7,376 bases of DNA from a bacterium UBA1790 (GTDB lineage Bacteria > Bacteroidota > Bacteroidia > Bacteroidales > Muribaculaceae). Made by a program: the position numbers and the translations under genes. Where the stretch lies: positions 1 through 7,376 of the forward strand of contig DCGA01000061.1 in the NCBI GenBank assembly GCA_002314465.1. The letters are read 5' to 3'. Of this stretch, positions 1 through 7,220 are shown one piece after another (within the stretch, counting starts at the first letter, position 1; each line of letters opens with the position of its first letter). Below the pieces are notes generated by a model. It was not told the origin of the DNA. It was given only the letters and a program-made list of their open reading frames with translations, and did no database searches.

Positions 1-1313
<1,313 letters not shown>

Positions 1314-1354
1314 AAAACGAAATAATAAACTGTAACAAAACAAATTACTTATTG

Positions 1355-1374
1355 AGGTTTCAACGACGAAACCT
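1355..1374 (+). repeat. Small perfect inverted repeat in the pyrG-yidC gap
   Basis: AGGTTTC (1355-1361) and GAAACCT (1368-1374) are exact reverse complements around a 6-base loop. They lie in the 81-base A/T-rich gap between pyrG and yidC. There is no T-run after it, so it is a poor intrinsic terminator; read-through from pyrG into yidC is plausible. Around it lie a weak -33-like TTG (1352-1354) and a weak match to the Bacteroidota -7 element TAnnTTTG at 1376-1383 (4 of 6 defined bases). A promoter here would place transcription start only a few bases before the yidC ATG. A 7-base repeat of this kind is expected by chance several times in a window this size, so its function is uncertain. Confidence 0.35.
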
Positions 1375-1394
1375 GTATTTATCGACACAATTGT

Positions 1395-3497
1395 ATGGAT
1401 AAAAACACTCTCACCGGATTGTTGCTGATGGCTGCAGTCATCTTTGGCTTCATGTGGTTCAACGCTCCCAGCGAGGCCGAACTCGCCGAGAAGCAACGCA
1501 TCCAGGACTCAATCGCGCAGGCCGACCTTACGGCAGCGCAGGCGGCACAGAACGGCGCAGTGGTAGACGTACTCACAGCCGAAGAAATTGCCCAACTCAA
1601 AGAAGTATTAGCTAAGTCCTGTGCCGACTCGGCACAGGCCGGAATTGATAACAACGGCGTGAAACTGTCGCTTGCAGGCGGCGAAATCACCGGAACCGTG
1701 AATCTGGGCGACACCCAGGTTGACTTCAACGAGGTAAAGAGCGACTCGACCAATAACGCAGCCGTTCACAACCGTGCCGTTGCAGCCGTAAAGAAGGCGC
1801 TCGAGGTTTATACCAAGAACGGTTCGTTTGCAGCATGTCTCTCGGGTACCGAGCAGGTAATCAAACTGCAGAACGACTCACTGGCTGTTGAAATTAATGG
1901 AAAGGGCGGTGTCATCAGCCGTGCGTCACTGCTCGCCTACAAGGCGTTCAACGCTCCCAATGTGGAAGTGTTCACTCCCGGCGAGAACGACTACAGCTTC
2001 ACGCTGAGCAACAACACCCAGCGCTTCGACACCCGCAACTTCTACTTTACTCCCAAGCAGCTCAACGACAGCACCGTGCTCATGCAGCTTGACCTGGGCG
2101 GCGGCTCTACATGGGGCCTCAAGTACACCCTGGTACCCGGCAGTTACATGGTGCGCATGGAGATGGTGCAGGAGAACATGAACAAGGTGATTCCCCTTAA
2201 CATCAACAGCGTAGACCTGAGTTGGCACCAGAAGATGGCACGCCACGAGGAAGGCAAGATGTTTGAGGAACGCAACAGCGCCATCTACTACAAGTATTAC
2301 GGCGAAAGCGGTGACGTGGAGTACACCAAGGAAAGCGGCGATGACGAACAGGAAATCAAGGACAAACTCAAGTGGATTTCGACCAAGAACCAGTTCTTCA
2401 GCGCAGTGCTCATCAGCGACAGTTGCTTCACCGGCGCACAACTCGTGAGCAAGGAGTTCGGCAAGGACCACGCCGACCACAACAAGTACCTCAAGGACAT
2501 GACAATCCACACAGTTGTGCCCTATGCAAGCGACAAGGCTAACCCTGCGTCGTTCTACTTCTACCTGGGTCCGAACCGCTACCCCACTCTTAGTGACTAT
2601 GACAAGTATTCTCCCAAGGAAGACCTGCAGCTCACACGCCTCATTCCGCTGGGCTGGAAGCTCTTCCGCTGGATAAACACCGGTATCATTATCCCCGTGT
2701 TCACATGGTTGGGTAAGTTCATCAACGGTTACGGCATCATTATCCTTATCCTCACCCTCATCATCAAGTTGGTGCTCTCGCCCCTCACCTTCAAGAGTTA
2801 CATGTCGCAGGCCAAGATGCGCGTGCTCGCTCCCGAGATTGCCGAGATCAACAACCGCTATCCCGGTGAGGAGAACGCGATGAAGCGTCAGCAGAAGACC
2901 ATGGAACTGTATTCTATGGCCGGTGCGAGCCCCTTCGGCGGCTGTCTGCCCATGCTGCTCCAGATGCCCATCCTCATTGCGATGTTCACATTCTTCCCCT
3001 CTTGCATCGAGTTGAGAGGCCAGTCGTTCCTGTGGGCTGCCGACCTGTCGGCTCCCGACAAGATTGTAGAGTGGACCGCACAGATTCCGTTTATCACCAA
3101 CTACTTCGGTAACCACATCAGCCTCTTCTGTCTGCTCATGACCGTGACCAACATCGGTTACACATATCTCACCATGCAGTCGCAGAGTCAGCAGAACGCG
3201 ATGCCCGGCATGAAGTGGATGATGTATCTCATGCCCCTCATGTTCCTTGTATTCTTCAACAACTATGCATCGGGCTTGAGCTACTACTACTTCATTTCAC
3301 TGCTCATCACCATCGTGCAGACCTATAGCTGCCGCCTCTTCGTAAACGAAGACAAGGTGCGCGCCAAGATTGCCGAGAACAAGGCTAAACCCCGCAAGAA
3401 GAGCGGTTTCATGGCTCGCCTTGAGGAAGCACAGCGCCAGCAGCAACAGGCTCTCAAGGAGCAGCAGAAGCGCAACGGTGGCAAGCGCCGCAAGTAA
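1395..3497 (+). CDS. yidC: Membrane protein insertase YidC (Oxa1 family), long form
   Basis: YidC inserts proteins into the inner membrane, alone or with SecYEG. This 700-residue protein has the Gram-negative layout: an N-terminal helix (about residues 6-22), a large periplasmic region (24-415), then the conserved insertase core. In the core I see an amphipathic stretch and helix at about 420-465, helices near 517-535 (starting at GGCLPMLLQMP), 575-593, 608-623 and 628-647, and a basic, Gln-rich cytoplasmic tail (650-700, ending GGKRRK). Lys458 (codon 2766-2768, in TLIIKLVLSPLT) sits where E. coli has Arg366, the positive charge of the substrate groove. From memory, Bacteroides homologues are about 80 residues shorter; the extra length maps to about residues 60-150. 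ATG 1395 is chosen because MDKNT followed by a helix matches the usual N terminus. It follows pyrG by 81 bases and is followed by a terminator. The family call is secure. Confidence 0.97.
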   Translation: MDKNTLTGLLLMAAVIFGFMWFNAPSEAELAEKQRIQDSIAQADLTAAQAAQNGAVVDVLTAEEIAQLKEVLAKSCADSAQAGIDNNGVKLSLAGGEITGTVNLGDTQVDFNEVKSDSTNNAAVHNRAVAAVKKALEVYTKNGSFAACLSGTEQVIKLQNDSLAVEINGKGGVISRASLLAYKAFNAPNVEVFTPGENDYSFTLSNNTQRFDTRNFYFTPKQLNDSTVLMQLDLGGGSTWGLKYTLVPGSYMVRMEMVQENMNKVIPLNINSVDLSWHQKMARHEEGKMFEERNSAIYYKYYGESGDVEYTKESGDDEQEIKDKLKWISTKNQFFSAVLISDSCFTGAQLVSKEFGKDHADHNKYLKDMTIHTVVPYASDKANPASFYFYLGPNRYPTLSDYDKYSPKEDLQLTRLIPLGWKLFRWINTGIIIPVFTWLGKFINGYGIIILILTLIIKLVLSPLTFKSYMSQAKMRVLAPEIAEINNRYPGEENAMKRQQKTMELYSMAGASPFGGCLPMLLQMPILIAMFTFFPSCIELRGQSFLWAADLSAPDKIVEWTAQIPFITNYFGNHISLFCLLMTVTNIGYTYLTMQSQSQQNAMPGMKWMMYLMPLMFLVFFNNYASGLSYYYFISLLITIVQTYSCRLFVNEDKVRAKIAENKAKPRKKSGFMARLEEAQRQQQQALKEQQKRNGGKRRK
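1618..1638 (+). repeat. Perfect 10-base inverted repeat inside yidC (GC-rich hairpin)
   Basis: CCTGTGCCGA (1618-1627) and TCGGCACAGG (1629-1638) are exact reverse complements around a single base. As RNA this would fold as an 8-bp, GC-rich stem with a 5-base loop. It lies about 75 codons into yidC, encodes residues 75-82 of the extra periplasmic segment, and has no T-run after it, so it is not a terminator. Function is unknown and chance is possible. Confidence 0.6.
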
Positions 3498-3516
3498 TCG
3501 ACAACAAGATATCAAC

Positions 3517-3552
3517 GGGTGGGCACTCCACGGGTTGTTGCCCACCCTTTTT
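3517..3552 (+). terminator. Intrinsic terminator after yidC
   Basis: GGGTGGGCA (3517-3525) pairs perfectly with TGCCCACCC (3539-3547), giving a 9-bp GC-rich stem with a 13-base loop, followed directly by five T residues (3548-3552). It begins 20 bases after the yidC stop. This is a textbook Rho-independent terminator and separates yidC from the downstream envelope genes. Confidence 0.9.
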
Positions 3553-3577
3553 ACAACACTAATAAACTACCTGAATT

Positions 3578-3991
3578 ATGTTTAACCATCAATGTCCCAA
3601 GTGTGGCCGTACATTTACCACACAGGCACCTGTACAAAGTGTTCAGTGTCCCTATTGCCAGAACGTGTTCCAACCCATGAACCAGCAACAGCAGGCTTAT
3701 GGTCCCCAACAGGCTTACGGTCCCGCTCAACCAGGCATCTTTGACGAAGGTCCTTCGGGCAAGAGCCGTGGTGTGGCAGCATTGCTCGCTTTCTTCCTTG
3801 GCGGTTTTGGTGCCCACTACTTCTATGTAAACAAGGTTCCCGCAGGCATCATCTGCTTGATTCTCACAATTATCACTTGTGGCTTGTGGAGTATTATCCT
3901 GCTCATCCAGACATTCCTGTTCTTTACAATGTCACAGGAAGACTTTGAGCGCAAGTATGTATACTCACAATCGACATTCCCTATTTTCTAA
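3578..3991 (+). CDS. Zinc-ribbon and TM2-domain membrane protein
   Basis: This 137-residue protein has three parts. Residues 6-27 hold two CxxC pairs (CPKC at 6-9 and CPYC at 24-27), a small zinc ribbon. Residues 35-53 are a Gln/Pro-rich linker with a duplicated QQAYGP unit. Residues 62-127 are a TM2 domain: KSRGVAALLAFFLGGFGAHYFY and a glycine turn, then a second hydrophobic stretch (about 91-117). TM2 proteins are inner-membrane proteins with two helices; their molecular function is not established, and bacterial ones often carry an N-terminal zinc ribbon. ATG 3578 fits because the zinc ribbon begins immediately. The gene comes 25 bases after the yidC terminator and ends only 6 bases before the GH25 gene, so it probably heads the next transcription unit. 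I saw no convincing Bacteroidota promoter motif in 3553-3577. Domain calls are secure; the role is unknown. Confidence 0.9.
   Translation: MFNHQCPKCGRTFTTQAPVQSVQCPYCQNVFQPMNQQQQAYGPQQAYGPAQPGIFDEGPSGKSRGVAALLAFFLGGFGAHYFYVNKVPAGIICLILTIITCGLWSIILLIQTFLFFTMSQEDFERKYVYSQSTFPIF
3689..3724 (+). repeat. Two-copy 18-base tandem repeat encoding QQAYGP
   Basis: Bases 3689-3706 and 3707-3724 match at 16 of 18 positions; both differences are third-codon (silent) changes. The repeat encodes QQAYGP twice in the linker between zinc ribbon and TM2 domain. It looks like a local in-frame duplication in a flexible linker, where copy number may vary between strains. Confidence 0.85.
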
Positions 3992-3997
3992 AGAGAG

Positions 3998-4762
3998 ATG
4001 GCAGGCCGTGCTCGCAAACGCAACACAAGCCCCGACTACATCAAGTATATGTTGGTAGCGGGTGGTATCCTGATAGCCGTTGTATTTGGCTATCAGGCAT
4101 ACAAGCACTATGGCCTGGCAAGATTTTTCTACGATGATGTCACGCTCGGGGAACGCTACCCCGTGCGTGGCATTGACGTATCTAACCACAACGGCCGCAT
4201 CGACTACGACAAGGTTGCTGCAGCCGGCTACAGTTTCGTGTTCGTCAAGTCGAGCGAAGGAGCAACATTCAAGGACCCGCGATTCAAGCGCAACTGCAAG
4301 GATGCAGCCGAGAATGGTCTGAAGGTGGGAGCCTACCACTTCTTCCGCAAGAATCGTGAGGGAGAGGCACAGGCCGTCAACTTCATGCAGAGCATTAAGG
4401 GCGTGAAGCTCGATATGCCTCTGGTAGTCGATGTTGAAGACTGGGAGAACGTGAATAACGTGGACGATGCAACAGTGCAGAAGCGCCTCCGCGCCATGGT
4501 CAAGACGCTTAAAGCGTCGGGCTACAAGGTGATGATTTACACCAATGGCGACGGCATGAAGAGTTATTACGAGCCTAACTTCAAAGGCGAATACCTGTGG
4601 CTGTGCACATTCAACGACCCCGACTCGGTGGTTCACCGTGGCCACACGATACAACAATTCAGCCACTGGGGCAAGGTCAACGGCGTTAAGGGAGAGGTTG
4701 ACCTGAACGTGTTCATGGGCACGTCGCGCGAGTGGGAGCAATGGCTCGAAGAAGTGGAATAA
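3998..4762 (+). CDS. Membrane-anchored GH25 muramidase (lysozyme family)
   Basis: Glycoside hydrolase family 25 enzymes cut the N-acetylmuramyl to N-acetylglucosamine bond of peptidoglycan. This 254-residue protein starts with a basic stretch (residues 4-16), one hydrophobic helix (about 18-32, no obvious cleavage site) and a short linker, then the GH25 barrel from about 56 to the end. The family active-site residues are visible: Asp60 in GIDVSNHNG, Glu87 in KSSEGATF, and Asp145 and Glu147 in VVDVEDW. The enzyme should therefore be active and held on the periplasmic face of the inner membrane by an uncleaved signal anchor. It starts 6 bases after the TM2 gene stop, with purine-rich AGAGAG directly before the ATG, so translation is probably coupled. 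Housekeeping wall remodelling is the simplest role; I see nothing phage-like around it. The gene contains a strong internal hairpin at 4069-4097. Confidence 0.93.
   Translation: MAGRARKRNTSPDYIKYMLVAGGILIAVVFGYQAYKHYGLARFFYDDVTLGERYPVRGIDVSNHNGRIDYDKVAAAGYSFVFVKSSEGATFKDPRFKRNCKDAAENGLKVGAYHFFRKNREGEAQAVNFMQSIKGVKLDMPLVVDVEDWENVNNVDDATVQKRLRAMVKTLKASGYKVMIYTNGDGMKSYYEPNFKGEYLWLCTFNDPDSVVHRGHTIQQFSHWGKVNGVKGEVDLNVFMGTSREWEQWLEEVE
4069..4097 (+). repeat. Perfect 10-base inverted repeat inside the GH25 gene
   Basis: CCTGATAGCC (4069-4078) and GGCTATCAGG (4088-4097) are exact reverse complements around a 9-base loop. The hairpin lies in the part of the gene coding for the membrane anchor (about codons 25-33), roughly 70 bases after the start codon. 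No T-run follows, so it is not a terminator. It could slow ribosomes or affect mRNA decay, but chance is possible. Confidence 0.6.
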
Positions 4763-4780
4763 ACAAGTTTAGGCAAGGCT

Positions 4781-5386
4781 ATGAAAAGACTCATCTATAA
4801 GATATTAACCGCGATAACCATGGTGTGTGCAACTGCACCTGCCATGCAAGCTTCGGTGTACACATGGAGTCGCTACAACCTCACCTTTGAGACTCCCGAC
4901 AATGGTTTTGTGACTTATAGCACAAATACTCGGTTTGAAATCCAATGGGAGGACATGGTTGTCACCATCCAACTCTATAACAAGGACAAAAGCGACGAGA
5001 AATACATAAAAGAACTCCTCGACCGCAAAGCCTTGGGATTCAACATGTATGACACCAAGCAAGGCAAGATGAAGGTGAAGGGATTCAAGCCGCTGTACAT
5101 CGAGGGTACCATGCCCGATGGCAGCCGTGGCGTAATATGTGACCTCATCAGCGACAAGCAGGACCTTATCATTGAGGTGACTGTGAACTATCTCTTCGGC
5201 AACCGCGAGGCTGTTGACGACATCATCAAGAGTTTTGCTGAGGGCAAAAAGCCCAAAGCCGACAAGGAGAAAAAGCACAAGCAGAAAGTGCAGTCAAAGG
5301 AAGATGCCGACCAGCAAGAGAAAGAACTGAAGAAAGAACAGGAACTGCAAGAGAAACGCCGCGCCAAGAAACTCTTTGACGCATAA
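4781..5386 (+). CDS. Exported protein of unknown function with a highly charged C-terminal tail
   Basis: I do not recognise this 201-residue protein. It has a clear signal peptide: KR at 2-3, a hydrophobic stretch to about 18, and likely cleavage after APA (residue 21) or AQ-type A24. The mature part (about 25-152) looks like a compact alpha/beta domain, with strands such as MVVTIQLY and LIIEVTVNYLF and a closing helix, DDIIKSF. A loose resemblance to small periplasmic PsbP/DcrB-like folds is only a guess. Residues 153-201 are almost wholly Lys, Glu, Gln, Asp and Arg with no glycine after the first few residues, and are likely one long helix or coiled coil. There are no catalytic motifs I can name. 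It starts 18 bases after the GH25 stop with AAGG (4775-4778) as a weak ribosome site, and the next gene follows after 14 bases, so it is operonic. Confidence 0.85.
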   Translation: MKRLIYKILTAITMVCATAPAMQASVYTWSRYNLTFETPDNGFVTYSTNTRFEIQWEDMVVTIQLYNKDKSDEKYIKELLDRKALGFNMYDTKQGKMKVKGFKPLYIEGTMPDGSRGVICDLISDKQDLIIEVTVNYLFGNREAVDDIIKSFAEGKKPKADKEKKHKQKVQSKEDADQQEKELKKEQELQEKRRAKKLFDA

Positions 5387-5400
5387 CACACACAGGATTT

Positions 5401-6618
5401 ATGAAGCGCATTTCATTACTCATATTAGCAGCATGTGCAGCGCTATCGGGCCTGGCACAAACCACGGCACCCGACAGTGCCTCGCTCTACATGCCACTCA
5501 TTTTCGACAGTTACTCGATAACCGATAGTGCTGCGATACAACCTGCACAGCAGTCGCCCTATACACTCGACGACGGTGCACAGTGGCTGCGCGATGCCCA
5601 GAACCGCACACAGCGCTACAAGGCTATGCGCAACCGACTCATGATTAACAACCCGAGTCTGGTACCTTACAATGTGAGCACACTGCCCGAGCCCCCAAAG
5701 GAATATGCCATCAAGGCCGATCCGAAAAAATCGCTGCTAACCGTTGCGCCTCCGGCAAATGTAAAGCCCGACGAGAAACCCATAGAGGAGCCACAGATGA
5801 AACTACGCAACTGGCTGCACACAGTCAACAGTTCGCTCAACTTCACCCAGGCCTACATCAGCGGCAACTGGTATCAGGGCGGTGCAAACAACATGAACAT
5901 CCTGGGCGATGTGGAGTGGAAATGCAACCTAAACACCGATGTGCATACCAACTGGATGTTTAACAATACACTGCGTTACAAACTGGGCGTTTCGACCGCC
6001 CACGGCGACTCACTGCGCAATTATATGGTTAACGAGGACAACTTCTTGTTCACCAGCCAGTTGGGTTACAAGGCGGTAAAGCACTGGTACTATAGTGCAA
6101 CCATGAACTTCAAGACGCAGTTCTTCAACACTTACAAGACCAATACGCACACGATGAAGGCAGCGTTCCTGTCGCCTGGCGAACTCAACCTTGGTCTCGG
6201 TATGACCTTCAGTGGAAAAAGCGCCCACGGCGAGCGCACCTTTAACCTCGCTATCGCTCCCTTGAGTTACAACCTCAAGATATGCCGCGACATCGTCAAC
6301 CTCAATCCCACCTCGTTCAACATCGAAGCCGGCCATCATGTGAAGCACAGCGTGGGTAGCAACCTCGAGGCAAAATGGGTTATCAACTTCACTCCCACCA
6401 TATCATGGAGTTCGCGCCTATATGCGTTCACCGACTACGACTATGTTCAGGGAGACTGGGAAAACACGTTCGCATTCTCTATTACCCGCCACCTTAACAC
6501 CAAGATATATACCCACCTGCGCTACGACAAATCGCGGGCACGCGACGAAGCGTGGGACTACTGGCAGTTCAAGGAAATCTTGAGTTTCGGTCTCTCTTAC
6601 CGCTTCTCAACCAACTAA
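5401..6618 (+). CDS. DUF3078 family outer-membrane beta-barrel protein
   Basis: This 405-residue protein has a signal peptide (MKR then a hydrophobic run, likely cut after residue 19 or 20 in SGLAQT). LAAC at 9-12 also fits a lipobox, but that would be an unusually short lipoprotein signal. Residues 21-90 include LYMPLIFD and YNVSTLPEPPK, which I associate with Bacteroidales members of this family. A Pro/Lys-rich linker (about 90-134) leads to the DUF3078 domain (about 135-402): NWLHTVNSSLNFTQ, GNWYQGGANNMN, and alternating aromatic strands such as WYYSATMNFKTQFF. It ends in a strand FGLSYRF plus three residues, as in outer-membrane barrels. The molecular function of DUF3078 is unknown. AGGA (5394-5397) just before the ATG is the best ribosome site in the cluster. 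It lies 14 bases after the upstream gene and 11 before the next. Family call confident; role open. Confidence 0.9.
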   Translation: MKRISLLILAACAALSGLAQTTAPDSASLYMPLIFDSYSITDSAAIQPAQQSPYTLDDGAQWLRDAQNRTQRYKAMRNRLMINNPSLVPYNVSTLPEPPKEYAIKADPKKSLLTVAPPANVKPDEKPIEEPQMKLRNWLHTVNSSLNFTQAYISGNWYQGGANNMNILGDVEWKCNLNTDVHTNWMFNNTLRYKLGVSTAHGDSLRNYMVNEDNFLFTSQLGYKAVKHWYYSATMNFKTQFFNTYKTNTHTMKAAFLSPGELNLGLGMTFSGKSAHGERTFNLAIAPLSYNLKICRDIVNLNPTSFNIEAGHHVKHSVGSNLEAKWVINFTPTISWSSRLYAFTDYDYVQGDWENTFAFSITRHLNTKIYTHLRYDKSRARDEAWDYWQFKEILSFGLSYRFSTN

Positions 6619-6629
6619 CCCACGGCATC

Positions 6630-7220
6630 ATGACTCGCGCAATCCTACTCATCGTGACCCTGTTCATAGCCCTCGGAACACATGCTGCAAGCAACGTTCC
6701 CGAGCGCTCGACAGTGCTTGCCGGAGTGGACGAAGAGAGCATGACTGCCCGTCTGTCGCACAGCGACTTGCAACCGCTTGAGGGTATATGGCAATATCCC
6801 GACGAGGATATGACTGTGGGCATAGAGAGATACCGCGGCGAAAACGGCATCCAGTACCGTATTGTAATGCTTGCAAGCCGTGACATTGACCTGCTGCCCG
6901 GCACCGTGATTGGCTATATTGCGCCCAGCGCCGTGAGCAATAAATACAGTCTGTGGATATACAGCGAGCGCCATGACACCGAACTTCAACACCCTGTGGA
7001 GTGTGTTGCAACACTCAACCCACAGGCTACATCGCTCACCTTCGAGAAGGCTCAGTGGAAGGTCAAGATACACGTGAACGTAATGCGTTTCCTCCCCACC
7101 CTTTTCCGTGGCATCTCGGTAGTTCCCGAAAAGCAGAAGGAAAGCATCCCCATAGGCTTCAACAAAACCTTCCCTGCAGGAAACAACGGTCAACCCTATA
7201 ATAAAATCATCTATCTGTGA
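6630..7220 (+). CDS. Exported protein of unknown function (196 residues)
   Basis: I cannot name the family. The frame is also open upstream to 6552, but the start I choose is ATG 6630, 11 bases after the DUF3078 stop, because it puts a signal peptide at the N terminus (MTR, hydrophobic 4-16, cleavage after about THA at 19). The upstream start would bury this and overlap the previous gene. The mature protein has LEGIWQYPDE (about 50-59), then strands around GIERY, YRIVMLAS, GTVIGYI and YSLWIYSE, a single Cys at 125, and a conserved-looking end, RGISVVPEKQKESIPIGF (from about 160). The GxW start followed by short strands recalls lipocalin-like small barrels, but this is only a shape argument. 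I have a vague memory of similar hypothetical proteins in Bacteroidales. The stop overlaps the next start codon by four bases, so the two are probably translated together. Confidence 0.85.
   Translation: MTRAILLIVTLFIALGTHAASNVPERSTVLAGVDEESMTARLSHSDLQPLEGIWQYPDEDMTVGIERYRGENGIQYRIVMLASRDIDLLPGTVIGYIAPSAVSNKYSLWIYSERHDTELQHPVECVATLNPQATSLTFEKAQWKVKIHVNVMRFLPTLFRGISVVPEKQKESIPIGFNKTFPAGNNGQPYNKIIYL
6993..7026 (+). repeat. Bulged inverted repeat inside the gene at 6630
   Basis: CCTGTGG (6993-6999) pairs with CCACAGG (7020-7026), and AGTGT (7000-7004) pairs with ACACT (7011-7015). Together they make a 12-bp stem with a 4-base bulge (7016-7019) and a 6-base loop. A 12-base perfect palindrome, GTGTTGCAACAC (7003-7014), sits at its tip. 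It lies wholly inside coding sequence with no T-run. Function is unknown. Confidence 0.45.

Noticed and set aside
1926..3116. A 396-residue open frame on the minus strand opposite yidC
   Set aside because: It is the antisense shadow of a well-conserved gene. The translation is rich in His, Val and Leu with no recognisable domain, which is typical of the complement of GC-biased codons.
3553..3577. Promoter for the TM2 gene cluster
   Set aside because: A promoter is expected after the terminator, but I could not find a TAnnTTTG-like -7 element with a suitable -33 partner in this short stretch.
3914..3940. 7-base inverted repeat in the TM2 gene as a hairpin in its own right
   Set aside because: Arm length is within chance expectation; kept only as a weak member of the CCTG/CAGG pattern.
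4504..4518. Perfect dyad GACGCTT-A-AAGCGTC in the GH25 gene
   Set aside because: Only 7-base arms with a single central base; several 7-base dyads are expected by chance in this window, and it lies within ordinary coding sequence.
3965..4741. A 258-residue open frame on the minus strand opposite the GH25 gene
   Set aside because: It mirrors almost exactly the GH25 coding region, whose catalytic motifs are clear. The antisense product has no motif.
6552..6629. Upstream start for the gene at 6630
   Set aside because: It would overlap the DUF3078 gene by 67 bases and add 26 residues before an otherwise well-formed signal peptide.
6645..7193. Minus-strand frames opposite the gene at 6630
   Set aside because: The plus-strand gene has a signal peptide, fits the operon spacing and couples to the next gene; the minus-strand frames have none of this.
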